NCBI GenBank assembly: GCA_022828595.1
Contig: JAKGHH010000003.1
Coordinates: forward strand, 51,077,759 to 51,141,758
Length of the DNA stretch: 64,000 nucleotides
DNA from: Nelumbo lutea
Taxonomy: Eukaryota; Streptophyta; Magnoliopsida; Proteales; Nelumbonaceae
Reading direction: 5' to 3'
A program made the position numbers and the translations under genes. Under the pieces are notes generated by a model that saw nothing but the letters and a program-made list of their open reading frames with translations, was not told the origin of the DNA and made no database searches. Shown piece after piece: positions 11,096 through 22,204 of the stretch; within the stretch, counting starts at the first letter, position 1; every line of letters begins with the position of its first letter.

Positions 11096-12084
11096 GAAAA
11101 CCTGAGCTGCAAAAATCTCAGCTGGGTTTCTCAGAGGTATAGAAAGAAGAATCCATAATGAAGCCTGCTTCACCTCTTCTACCTAGTACCACAAAACAGC
11201 TTGTTATTAATATTAATAAAAATTTTAAATAGTACCCAACAACAAAAATATGGAAGTAACTTAGTTTCTTGTGAACTATTGTAAAAATCTCCAGCTTGTA
11301 TTGTGTGTTAAAAATTAAAACAAAGTAGTTTTCACTTTTGGGTAACAGCATACCCCGATCCATTCAACAACTCTGAGAATGCATCAAACATGCGATTTTA
11401 GTAACTCGAAAGAAACTCGCAAGGTCTGGGCGAATGCATAAAACTTGTGTCAGAGATTGATGAATGTCATAATTACTGAAGTTAAACGTGATCTGGGCAA
11501 AGACACTGTTAGGGGTCGCCATTTTCTTCCACAAGAAATATTTCATTCTCCGAAGAAAACCGAAAGTAGAATAGGTTTGTAAACAAAATCAAGAACAATG
11601 ATTTATTTTTTTCTCTGTTGTATTCAACATTGACACATACTTGTAGGGTAAACACGTGGAAGTTCAAGTTATCCAATTCTTTCGGCTAGAAGCGAGTGAA
11701 TGTTGTTTTGAATTGTGAGGGTGGCATTCGGTATCCTCTAAATATCATGGATATGACTGTTTTGGGATATGGTCTTCATGTAATTTAGGTAGCGTTTGAT
11801 AAATCTGAAATTTTAGATCTGAAAAATTAAAAAAAAATAATTTTGTCTAAAATCTAAAAAGAAGTATAGATGCTTTTCTACTTTTTAGAGGCTTTGAATT
11901 CATCAATTTGTTTGTTTTGGATCAACCCTTTGCCATTTAAAATTTATTGATTTTATTATTTTACCCCTAGAACATATTATTTGGAAATGTTGAGTTCAAT
12001 TTGCATTATCTCAAAAAATAATAATTATTACTATTATTACTCATCGAACCACCGTTGCTGCAAGTTGCAATGGCGGGAAGATAG
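11096..12084. other. Non-coding stretch with a MITE-like start
   Basis: No gene recognised. Around 11,790 GGTAGCGTTTGATAAATCTG looks like the end of a hAT-type MITE; a possible opposite end is CACCAAACAAAGGTGGC near 12,349. Confidence 0.3.
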
Positions 12085-12086
12085 GG

Positions 12087-12120
<34 letters not shown>

Positions 12121-12186
12121 TTCGTTGCAAGTTGTAGCGGCGGTGGTGGGGGGAAGACAGGGGAGAGAGAGAATTGTATGTAGATC

Positions 12187-12222
<36 letters not shown>
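12085..12222. repeat. Duplicated (GA)n microsatellite block
   Basis: Two GA runs (about 12,086-12,120 and 12,188-12,220) are each preceded by GTTGCAA(G/T)..GGCGG..GAAGA(T/C)AGGGG. This suggests that a GA-containing unit of about 70-100 bp was duplicated. The long open frames here on both strands are low-complexity artefacts. Confidence 0.7.
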
Positions 12223-12528
12223 CGAATGGGGAGGGGTATTTTTTATTTTATGCCACGTTTGAAACGCGTCTGAATGCATTAAGTGACGGGCCTGAGTCTT
12301 AAAATTTCATATTTGAAAAAACTTTTCAAGTCATATTTTAGATGCAACACCAAACAAAGGTGGCATTTGAAAAATAACATTTTCAGATTCAGACATCTGA
12401 AAAGTGCAATAAATAAATGCATGTTTAGTAAGAAGGTAAATTTGTTAGTGCAAAACTAACCCAACTTTGCAATTTATATGAACCGTTTTACACTCTACAT
12501 ATTTGCATTGTTTCCAAATGCAGCCTTA

Positions 12529-12916
12529 GACTTCATTTAGGAACAATGCAAAGGGAGTGTAAACCCCGGTTCAGGGTAAACATGTACTCTAATTCAGTTT
12601 TTCCAGTGTTTGGCAAGCATAAAATTATGTATTGACAAATCACAAAAAACACATTTTTTAATGCATATTTACATTCAAACTAAGATGGAAATGTGCATCC
12701 ATAAAAAAGAAGTAAATTTGCATTCAATGTGGGCTTTGTTAAAAAAGGCATATATTTTATTGGGATTCATGTTTGCATCTATTACAGCTAAAAGTCTGTT
12801 TGGTAAGAAAGTAAATTTGTCAATGCAAACCTAACCCACCTTTGCATTTACATGAACTGTTTTACACTCTACATATTTGCATTCACATTATATCCGAATC
12901 ATCCCCAAACGGAGCC
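12529..12916. mobile_element. PIF/Harbinger-type MITE
   Basis: The element starts GACTTCATTTAGGAA and ends CATCCCCAAACGGAGCC, an imperfect terminal inverted pair. It is flanked by TTA at 12526-12528 and 12917-12919, the 3-bp TSD expected for PIF/Harbinger. Its right half repeats as a separate partial copy immediately upstream (12419-12525), so two related copies sit side by side. It has no transposase. Confidence 0.65.
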
Positions 12917-13033
12917 TTAATGTCGCATTTCCATCATAGTTTAAGGGAGAAAGTGGCCCTTTTAATTTTTTAGGATCTAAAATGATTTTTTTGACAAAAT
13001 TCAAGGTTGTCAGAGCCAAAAATCTTTTTTTTT

Positions 13034-13180
13034 TCTAGGTAAAAAAATTAAAAGGATTCATCTCATTTCAATATGAATAAGGGGTGAAATGAGTAGAGCA
13101 AAGATCGATGACACAAAGCAAATCGGGTTAATCAAAACGGTTGCTAGTTTTTATGGAGAACGAATTCTAGCGAAAGTTGC
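13034..13180 (+). repeat. Direct repeat, copy 2 (partner 10945-11095)
   Basis: Second copy of the ~150-bp repeat, somewhat diverged, same orientation. It follows a segment (12945-13020) related to the right end of the foldback element. Confidence 0.75.
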
Positions 13181-13903
13181 CAAATTCATGGAGGGATGAT
13201 GTTTATAGGTGGAGTGGATTGTAAACGCATTTGGGAAAAAAATTTCCCAATTCTGAGGTGGACTGAACCGTAAAATTCCCTTCGGAAAAACTTTAACCTG
13301 CACCTTTTTGATAGGCAGCTATGAATGATATCTCATAATGAGTGTGGGCAAAAGGATGTATTTTTTAGGGTCAAATACAAAGAACCTCCCCTGAAGTTTC
13401 TGACAATCATTAAAACCTCCACTCGAGTTTCACTTTAACAAAAATCTCCCCTAAACTTTTGAAAAATTCAACATAAACCTCCCCTCCATCACTATCCCAG
13501 ACGGAAAACGTTTGTTTGCTACCCCTTTTCTCCCTAAAACTCCATTGAGTTCAAACTCATGCCTCCCTTTTTTCTCCCTACAGCTGCATTGGCGACAGAT
13601 GGTTCATGATACGGCATCGATGGGGATCAAGAAGACACAGACACAACACTCCATCTTTGAAGCACAAAAAATATATTAAAAATACAATAGTGCAACGCCT
13701 GCCTGCTCCTCCTTTTCTGCCTTTCTGTTTTCTAAATTTAGAATAAATTAGGGTTTAGAACAAAGATAAACCTGAACATAAGCTATATTTTATATTATCT
13801 GCCTTACTTGAAACTTCACCAAGCTTAGATATATGCCAAGGAGACAGTATACAAACCCGTTTCGATAAAAACAAGCAAGTAGTTCTTATGTTGATAAATC
13901 ATT

Positions 13904-14248
13904 TTGGTAGAGAGCACTCCATTTTTTTTTACCTCAACCATGTCCACTAGTTCATTGGAAATCCAACAATTAATACACACTTATAATGCTTATATAGAGA
14001 AATATGGACAACAGATCTCAGATCTCGTATTCACTTTCAATCCAGGCACTAGAATAGTCATGAAGAAAGACCTTCACACTCATGCATACACAAAATGCTT
14101 TAGATCTGCCACAATTTCCTCAAATACCAAAAGAATTTTGAGGGTATCTTTAGATGAGGAGAACATGGTGGAGTACTTTGATTTCTCATATTCTACATTT
14201 GGCAGCCCATGTAGTAAACAAACTGTAAATATATACAAAGTGCTATAA
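13904..14248 (+). other. Unidentified 114-codon frame inside the MULE-type element
   Basis: The frame starts MVESTPFFFTSTMSTSS and runs to the TAA at 14246-14248, touching the 3' end of the captured EF-hand fragment on the other strand. The residue mix is protein-like rather than low-complexity. I do not recognise a family. It could be another captured exon or a chance frame through the 3' untranslated part of the captured gene. Confidence 0.2.
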
Positions 14249-14632
14249 AATCATCCACTCGGAATCTTCCATTCTTCTTTTGATATAAGCTCTTAGAGGC
14301 TGTATAAAAAGCAAGAGAGTCTAGGGAAAACCCAACCTTTTTTAAAGCCACATAAACGTCATTAGGAACAAGAAACCCACGACCTGTTTCTAGGTTTGAA
14401 AAAGCTTGCTGAACCTTAAGAAGAAACTTGTTAAAAGGAACACATTCTTCAATGCACATTGTTCCATTTCGATCAAAACCATACATTCTGATCATTTGTG
14501 GACAATGTAGAGAGGGAATTCTAGGTTTCCAAATTCTAGAGCTCTCTTGAGCTGAGGGGCAATGATGCTCCCTGTCTTGTCTGAATCAACCAGTTTGAAC
14601 CACAACTCCTTCAGAATTGTCGTGTTCTCCAT
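14217..14632 (-). pseudogene. Captured EF-hand calcium-sensor fragment (SCS-like), frameshifted
   Basis: On the minus strand the ATG at 14632 opens a frame reading LVDSDKTGSI and LEFGNLEFPLYIV. A one-base loss near 14,500 shifts the frame, which then continues MIRMYGFDRNGTM, NKFLLKVQQAFSNLE.GRGFL, LKKVGFSLDS and RVDDFIALCIYLQ. These match the plant EF-hand protein family represented by the SnRK2-interacting calcium sensor (Arabidopsis At4g38810), where D.DR.GT is an EF-hand loop. After CIYLQ about 25-30 residues of the family are missing and the text resumes at FVYY near the usual C-terminus. No intron interrupts the fragment. It lies wholly inside the MULE-type element and has no complete frame, so it is a captured, broken copy. 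Family assignment is from memory of conserved motifs. Confidence 0.65.
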
Positions 14633-15639
14633 TTTGCATAGAAAGAGGAGTGCATTGTGCACCCTTCTCCTTGGTGGTTTGACAGTTTAATTATACGTAA
14701 TAACCACTCCAATTTCATTTGTATTCGCTTGAATTCAAAACATTGTTTATGTAGTAAAATTAAGTGCTTGGATGCATCTCTTATTCAAAGACGGGGAGTT
14801 AACGTAACACCCATGCAGTACTTTTGGAGGCTGCTAAAACCGACAGCAAAGGAATATTTACCCTTTTTTTTTCTTGCTTAGAGAGAGAGAGAGAGATTAT
14901 AAGGCATGCCAAAGCCTTGTCAAGCTAGGGGAATTTGAATTTAAATAATATGTGAAAGGCCAAAAAGAACTCTCAAAACATTCACTAACAATTGGATCTT
15001 GTTTGTTCAACGCTTCAACAGTGTTTTGAAAGCTTAGTTCACTTTGGGTTGGATGGGCTTAGCACTGCTGCTGTCACTAGTAGTTGAGATCAGAATTTGA
15101 ATTCGTGGAGAGCTTGAGAACTTCCTCTATTTCATTGCATCTTTTTAAGCCTGTTAGCGATGAAGAGACACCAAGTTTGCCATTTTAGTTTTTTATCCCA
15201 AGCTTCTTGCTCAAATGCGTGTTCTAAAGGTTTTTCACTTGATTGTTAGTTTGACCTAGTACTCAGCCAGCGATTAGAGACCATTTATAAAAGAAGTATC
15301 GAATGCCATGATTTTACCTATTTTACACCAAAAGAAGCATCGGAGTCCATGACTTTGAAATGGGTGGTGTTTTAGGGAGAAAAAAGGGCGGTAAATGGAA
15401 TACTCAATTTAAAATTTATTTCATTTTATATGACATCCTATACAAAAAGGGTAAAGTGGGCATTTAAGAAAATTAATGCATCAAACAAACTTTTCCTATC
15501 TGGGACATTGAGGGAGGGGAGGTTTATATTAAGTTTTTCAAAAATTTAGGGGAGGTTTTTGTTAAAGTGAAACTCGAGAGAAGGTTTTATGATTGCCAAA
15601 AGCATCAGGGAAGGTTTTTGTATTTTACACTATTTTTTA

Positions 15640-15999
15640 AGTTGAAAAGACAGATGAGAACTCCCAAAACAGCCAAAGTGGCTGAACTCCGAGTAGACAG
15701 TTAGGTTTTCTATCTGCAATGCAGTAACTCTTCACTGAATACTGATCACCAATTTTTCAAACTATTTCAATAAAAGTCCCCAATTTCAGCAGGTTAGTTC
15801 CGTCCTCTCCCACCATTAAAACACTCACCGCTGTGATAAAGCGATAACCATATGGAACGCCAGCATTTTGCTCTACTAGAAGTGGGGTTAACAGCTACAG
15901 TGTTCTGTTAACGGGTTAAAAATAAACGGTTCTCAGGTCAGATCCAACCCAAATACAACCCAAGCCCATGGAATTGATTACCAATACGAATTCAACCTT
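15640..15999. other. Spacer
   Basis: No gene or repeat recognised. Confidence 0.3.
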
Positions 16000-17351
16000 A
16001 TTTTGCCAGTTTTCATAAATTGCCAAAAGAAGTTATTAAATAACTGGAAATTTTACGTAATTACTTTTAACGAATTAAATTTATTTACTGTTTAATTATG
16101 TTAATTTACCAATAATTATTAATGTAACTTTAATGTAATTCAATACTGTTAATATACTAAGAATTATTAAAAAAGTTATTGTTAAGTAATATATTGGTAA
16201 TTAGTAAATACAAGTAATTATTAGTTTATCAATTTATAGTAAATTTTTTAATAATTTCCATAATTTATTCTTGGTAATTTAAATTGGTTTTTGGTAATTA
16301 TTAAATTGGAAAGCTATTGGGTAATTTAAATTATGTTTATAGCTTCCATAACTATTCAAAAAATTAATATTTTTGAAAATAATTATAATAATTTCAATAT
16401 TTTATAATTTGTAATTTACATTGTGTTTTGTAGTTATTAAATTAGAAAATTATTGGAAAATTTTAATGTTGATATTTATTAATAATTTCCATAAATATTG
16501 GTAATTTACATCAGTTTTCGGTAGTTATTAGGAAATTTTATTTTAGTGATTTCAATAAACTAATTTTCATGTTTTTTGTAATTTAATTTAGTGAAATTTT
16601 ATTTTAAAAATCCAATTTACTGAGTTTTTGATATTTTAAGTAATTAATTATTCATAGATTCAGAAAATTGTGAAGATTAATTTGTTCATGTCAATAATTA
16701 CTTAAAAATCAATAATTAATGTTATTTACAGAAAAAATTTTCAGTATTTAATGTGAAATTATCATTATATGAAATCAATTAAGTATTATTATTAGTTTCT
16801 TCAATTGATAATTATTACCAGTAATTTTCAGAAAATTACTGATTTTGAAATTTAATTTTTCTAATAAAAAATTATTTGTTGATATTTTCATTTACATTGG
16901 TTTTTGGTAATTTTTAAATATGAAATTGGAAAACTATTGTGGAATTTTAACTATATTTATAATCTCTGTAACTATTTGGAAAAATTAATTTTGTTTTTTG
17001 AAAATAATTAAATTGGAAAATTTTATGAATTTCCAAAGTTACCTATTGATGATAATTTACATTGTCTTTTGGTAAAATTGGAAAATTATTGGAGAATTTT
17101 AATACTGATTATTTAGATTAGTAATTATTAATAATTTCCATAATTATTTGTATTTTACATTGGTTTTTGGTATTTTATTGGGAAATTTTAATTTAGTGAT
17201 TTCCATAAACTATTTTTTATGTTTGTGGTAATTTAATTTATTGAAAGTTAATTTGAAAAAAAAATCTAATTTATTGATTTTTTATATTTTCTGTAACTAA
17301 TTAGTCATAAATTCAGGGTTTTTTTAAAAATTTATTTGTTCATATCAATAA
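16000..17351. repeat. AT-rich block with a ~650-bp diverged tandem duplication
   Basis: The whole stretch is built from variants of TAATTTACATTGG(T/-)TTTTGGTAATT, ATTAAATTGGAAAA and TCCATAA. The segment ending TTTGTTCATGTCAATAAT at about 16,697 matches the segment ending TTTGTTCATATCAATAAT at about 17,351, with aligned blocks about 650 bp apart throughout. No coding potential. Confidence 0.65.
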
Positions 17352-18128
17352 TATGGTCTGCCCCCATATTTCCTGCGATTAGAGCATCCCAGAGAACCCT
17401 CAATAAAATGTGGACACTGTTGTTTGAACGATAAAACAAAACATCGCATCAACTAGTATTTGGTTTAAAACACTAGTGTGTGAACACATTTCATTAGGAT
17501 TGCATCAATAATTCATTTTAGATATTTGATCGAATTGAATCAAGTTATATTTGAATTCAAGAGCCATTAATTTAAATTGAAAATTGGTTTATGTGTTCCA
17601 TGGTATCCTCCTCCAAAGTGAAAGAAAAAAATAAAAAACAAATAGTGAAATAAATCATATATTTTAAGGTTATGGGTTAGAATTCAAACCAAATTACAAT
17701 AATACCCTTTATATGTGTAGAGGTATTATGACCCAATGGGCAAGGGTTAGTCAAACCTAAATCCAATTTGGATTAAATAATTAAAACTCCAACCTAACCT
17801 TACACCCAATTTGGGTTAAAACAAACATCGAAAGAATCCCTGTATATGTGTAGGGGTATTATGGCCCAATAGGCTAGGTCAACCAAACTTGACCCTAAGC
17901 CTGATTTGGGTTAAAATGTTAAACAATCAAATTCTAAATTGACCTACACCCTAATAACCCTAACCCTAACTTGACCATGTAGGGGTGAATTGACCTAGCT
18001 CAATTAGAAATGTCATAAGGCTCTTTCTAATTTAATTTTGTGTAACAAGGTTCATGCATCACACGGTCTGGACTAATATATAATATTTTGATTTTTTTAA
18101 TTTAATTTATTTATACTACTGTTAGTCT
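17352..18128. other. Non-coding stretch with a ~130-bp diverged duplication
   Basis: Words such as TATATGTGTAG(A/G)GGTATTATG and CCCAAT(G/A)GGC(A/T)A occur at about 17,711-17,830 and again at 17,843-17,960 in the same order. No gene recognised. Confidence 0.5.
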
Positions 18129-18869
18129 TTTTTTTTTTTTTGTGTTACAATCATGAAGAAGAGTCTCGTCTAGAAAAAATGGAGCAAAAGACCAAGTAAA
18201 ACAATTTAGGATACCTGGAGCATACTTAGCTAACTTCAATGATGTGTCTGATTCTTCTGAGGAGGGGGATAATTAGATTTCAACAAACTCTCGATCATCA
18301 AAAGAGAATCACCCTCAATAATAAGAGTAGACACGCCCACCTCCTTAGCAAAAGAGAGAGCAGAAAAAGCCGATTAAGCTTCAACTAACAAAGGATCTCC
18401 GAGTTGAACCTTAATTGATCTAGACAAACAGAAATTACTAGAGGAATCTCTAAGAATCAGGCCTGCACAGCCAAAAGAAGTATTACAAGTACCATCAAAA
18501 TTAAGCTTGTGGAAGTGCAGAGGAGGTTTCTCCCATCTACAAGACTACAACAAGGTCTTGTAGGTTGATTATGAGGAGAAGAGTCCAATATTCAACATTG
18601 AACAAGTAGATTGGATCTGTGCCTGAGAAGCAAAAATCACAGATAATGGCTGAAAAGATTGGTTCTGATTCTCCATCATTAGTTTGCATTTGTTCTTGCA
18701 AATATTCCACATGTAAATAGCTCCTTGTGCAATCAGAGACAATGAAGAAGGATTGTTGAGCTTGAACCAGTGTTATAACCAATCACAAACATCAAGTCTA
18801 GAGAATGGTCAAGTCGAATAGAAAGGTTTGAGGCAAGCCATACTCTTCTAATGATCAAACATTAAAAAG

Positions 18870-19242
18870 TTAAGCGAGTAGAAGTCTCCTCTTCTTGATT
18901 ACAAAGTTTGCATAAGGGACTGATATGTTGGGAGATATACTTTGCCATAGGCAGAGCACCAACAATGCATCACCAAAGAAATAGATGTATCTTAGTCTTA
19001 GGGGTAAGGTGCTTGATTTTCCAAAACAAACTCCAGGAGGTATCTCCCAACACATACTGAGATGAAGATGAATTTGCCTCCAGTTCAGATAAACATCTAT
19101 AGGCCAGTGCAACTGAAAGAATGCCAGAAGAAGAGTTCTGCCATACTAGAGCATCCTCCATATCATGATTAAATGCCGGTAGTGGGATGGAGCAAATCAG
19201 AGACATAGTAGCATCCCCAAAATAGTCTGAAAGTCTATGCAT
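18870..19242 (-). pseudogene. LINE zf-RVT domain remnant
   Basis: Two overlapping minus-strand frames together give the zinc-binding RT-associated domain: SSGILSVALAYRCLSELEAN, then SWSLFWKIKHLTPKTKIHLF, then a cysteine-containing stretch (PLCKLC). A single-base shift near 19,000 separates them. Confidence 0.7.
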
Positions 19243-19282
19243 GGGTCATCCAATTATGAGAATCTGGGTTGATGAAATTAGG

Positions 19283-19492
19283 GATCGAATCACGACCAGT
19301 TCCGTTTTTCCCAAAAATTGGATTTCTCTCTAAAATCGTTGAGTTTGGTCAGTGAACCGCTGAACCGGGTGGTTAACCATTCGAATGGTTTTGACTATTT
19401 TTTATTATTTTGTCAGAACGGGCCAAGCATTCTGTTCAAACAGTTGGACCATTCGACCCGATAACTAGACCCCTGACCGATTCGGTTTTAAA
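19283..19492. mobile_element. MITE inserted in the LINE
   Basis: The LINE reading (INPDSHNWMTH on the minus strand) stops at about 19,282 and resumes at about 19,493 (W.PLG). Between lies a C/G-rich block with CGATTCGGTTTTAAAAACC and GTTTTGAC words of the GGTTTTTAAAACC family seen at 10,140-10,650. A clear TSD was not found. Confidence 0.55.
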
Positions 19493-19969
19493 AACCATGC
19501 CTAATGGGAGCCAAGCGTCATGAAGACAGTCAATTGACCAACCATTGCCTATCACCCATCTACAACCTCGTCTCACAGTATCTCGACACTTAAGCATACT
19601 AGTCTAAGTATGAGACACATTATGCCGATTAGGTGCAGTCCAAAAACTTTCATTCATTTTCGAATACTTTGGATTTAAAACCCGTACCCATAACTGATTT
19701 GAGTCAGTAAGAAACCTCCAACAAAGCCACATTCAATTTATGAAAATCTTTAAAACCTAGCCCCCAAGACATATAGAAGACCAACTTTTAAGATAGACTA
19801 GTAAACATGTATATGCATTTTCACATGACAGTATCTCTAAAACAAAACTATTTATAATTCATAGACAGTTATAAGTGGGCAGTTTAATGAGAATTAAGGA
19901 CATATATACTCTCTTTATGCCCATAACGTTCAATAAAAATTCCAGAATGAATGAAGGGGCATTCACTCT

Positions 19970-19996
19970 TATATATATATATATATATATATATAT
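19970..19996. repeat. (AT)n microsatellite
   Basis: About 13 uninterrupted AT units inside the decayed LINE. Confidence 0.95.
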
Positions 19997-21580
19997 GTCT
20001 TTGATAAGTAACGTTTGTAAGCCCAATAGCAATAGGCCTAAAATCTAAAACACTCTGATCAGCTCCCCCTCACGCTTACTCGCTTAGGGATCAAAACAAT
20101 GTTAGTGCCATTAATAGATTTGATCTCTTCTGGGTATTCAAAAATATGTTGGATAAAAAAGAACCCAGCTGAGAACCGATCACATCCCAACATTGTTGGC
20201 AAAACAAAGTAGAAATGCCATCCGATCCCGAAGATATGGTGGGGCCAACAGAAAATAACGCAGACTTGTCCTCCTCATGAGAAGGTATTGACTATTGAGC
20301 AAAGCAAATTATTCTCTTCTGGAGTGACATCATGAGGAGTAAACTGAGCAGAAAATCTTCATTTGAATTGAAGCTAGGCTCCGTAGAAGAAAATAAGTTC
20401 ATAAAATAATTACAGATAAAATTTACTGTTTGTTTCTATCACAGTATCACCAGCTTGTTCTCTAATGCCAGTAAAGATCTTCAAGGGTCAAAATTTGATC
20501 AAATTCCCTTTGTACATCTCTTTCTTCCTGTAATTTGGCCTCTGTTCTGATTGAAGACTGAAGAGACTTAATTCTAGATTGGAGGGCCTCTCTTCTATTT
20601 TATAATTGGCCATGATTAGTGGAGAACAAGTGTTTTAATTGAGATTTAGTGAATGCACATTTTGAAGTAAAACTGTCGGAAGAAGAATTCCAAGTATTAA
20701 ATACTCGAGAGTGGAAACCATCAACCTGTGACCAGAAAGCTTCAAATCTTAGAGGAAAGTTTCTTCTTTGACGAGAATGTGTAGTGTGGAGAATAACTAG
20801 AGAATGGTAAGAACCGATTGCTGGAAAATGCCACACCCACGCAGAAGTAAAGAATTGAAGGAATAATTCAAAATCCGCAGGAGCCATAATCCGCCACTCA
20901 GAAGGAATAATATGAGAATGGAATTGTCTGAGAGGATGCAAAATTCGAGTGGATTTCCTATTGTTACACTTCGTCTCCATGATGAAGTCAATATGTGGAT
21001 TTTCTTCCTGGAGGAGTCTGTCAGGAAGCCGAATTGCCAGGGGACTCCCCCCTCCCTGACAATAAGCCTCAGGATCAGAATCAGTTTTGCAGAGCTTCCC
21101 ATAAGTGGAGGCCTCTTCTTTGGATTCAGCAAGTTGACAGAGTCGGAACGCAAAGCGATGTCTTGGTCTTGTTCATCATATCTTTTCAATCTAGTCAAAG
21201 AAGAGCTCCCTGCTCCCACAAAGAATGGAATTAGAGTTCTTTGATAAATAAGAGGATCCAATAAGTAAAGAAGGAAGAGGCTTGCCTGCTTTGGCGGGTT
21301 TACCTCTGCTGACTGCGGATGTAGACCCGCCTTCCTCTGATGAAGGTTGTGAGTTGTGACGTAATAATGACTGCATGAGTTGAGTTTGAACGGCAATGGA
21401 GGAGTTGACCTTCAAAGATTTTTGACCGTTACTTATATCTCCAGCCTTCAAGGTACTAACTGCTTGCTTAGAGGGCATTTCGACATTAGTAGAAATTAAA
21501 TCAATACCATAACAAAAAGGAGGGGAAGGGGAAATAGTCCAAATTTGATTAAACAATTCGGATATGGGTGCCATGATGAT

Positions 21581-22057
21581 TGACTGTAACCCAGTTACAC
21601 AGCCTTACCAGCAGCAGATCCCGACTCCCGACTCCCTTCCGATGGTGGGATTCAATCCCAAGACTTCACCATAAGCAGTTAGAGACTTTACCATCAAGCA
21701 CCTAATACAGAGAAAATGATGCCCCATAGAACCAAGAACCGAAAGCATGGCCTGAATTGTTCCAAATCCAGACCAATTATTGACCGGGTTCCTGAGATTT
21801 CCCCTTCGTCTCTACTCTCTATATAAATCTGGTAGTGTCGGTTGCCATCTTCAGCAGGTCCTCCACTAATAGACAGTAGCCCACAGTTTTAAAAGTAGAC
21901 ACTGTAAAACATTATTTTTCACTTGTTTTTTTGGGTGGAGATCACACTGTAACAGCTTGTGATTTGTGTGTGAATGAGAGAGAGAGAATCACAATTTTAT
22001 AAATGAGCAAACAGCAAATATCTATCTACCCGCACAGTCAAGGTAGAGCAGAGAAAT
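21581..22057 (+). other. Upstream region of the LysM kinase locus
   Basis: No coding sequence recognised. A GA run lies at about 21,976-21,990, close before the ATG at 22,058. CTCTATATAAATC at about 21,817-21,829 is a plausible TATA element, 230-240 bp upstream of the ATG. Promoter function is inferred only. Confidence 0.35.
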
Positions 22058-22114
22058 ATGAGAGGAATTCTTTCTGTCATCCAGTTCCTCCTCTTCTTGG
22101 GCCTTGTGCACCAT

Positions 22115-22204
22115 TCACAAGGCCAAGCTAACATCACTGGCTACACCTGCTCGGCCAATTCACAAGGCCAAGCTAACATCACTGGCTACACCTGCTCGGC
22201 CAAC
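22115..22204 (+). repeat. In-frame 45-bp tandem duplication in LysM kinase exon 1
   Basis: Two near-identical 45-bp copies (22,115-22,159 and 22,160-22,204) encode SQGQANITGYTCSAN twice. This duplicates the first ectodomain cysteine just after the signal peptide. The unit keeps the frame. Confidence 0.95.

Larger units (their letters stand above)
13368..15630. mobile_element. MULE-type element with captured gene fragment (Pack-MULE-like)
   Basis: Both ends carry long imperfect terminal inverted repeats. The left starts GGGTCAAATACAAAGAACC; the right, read in reverse, starts GTGTAAAATACAAAAACC. Similarity continues for about 170 bp and then resumes after a gap of about 90 bp in the right arm. 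A perfect 9-bp direct repeat, TATTTTTTA, flanks the element at 13359-13367 and 15631-15639, which is typical of Mutator-like transposition. No transposase is present. The interior carries an EF-hand protein gene fragment on the minus strand and an unidentified plus-strand frame. A related terminus (CATCCCCTGATATTCACACT with ACCTCCC blocks) occurs near 49,430-49,660. Confidence 0.8.
18129..21580 (-). mobile_element. L1-type LINE, decayed, with poly(A) tail
   Basis: A T-run at about 18,129-18,141 is the minus-strand poly(A) tail. Reading upstream on the minus strand, 18,245-18,530 gives the RNase H domain (KLNFDGTCNTSFGCAGLILRD, IIEGDS). Then 18,870-19,245 gives the zf-RVT region (FSVALAYRCL-like, SWSLFWKIKHLTPK). 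Next, 19,500-19,770 gives the end of the RT domain (GLGFKDFHKLNVALL, LWVRVL). At 20,600-20,980 lies the C-terminal part of the endonuclease, and at 21,191-21,574 an ORF1-like frame. Much of the RT is lost and all parts contain stops or frameshifts. A MITE interrupts it at 19,283-19,492. Confidence 0.75.

Noticed and set aside
11981..12279. Frames on both strands through the GA/CT runs
   Set aside because: The peptides are mostly RERERE or SLSLSL from a microsatellite.
17947..17970. Telomere-like CCCTAA words (interstitial telomere)
   Set aside because: Only about three imperfect units are present, within a diverged duplication whose other copy lacks them.
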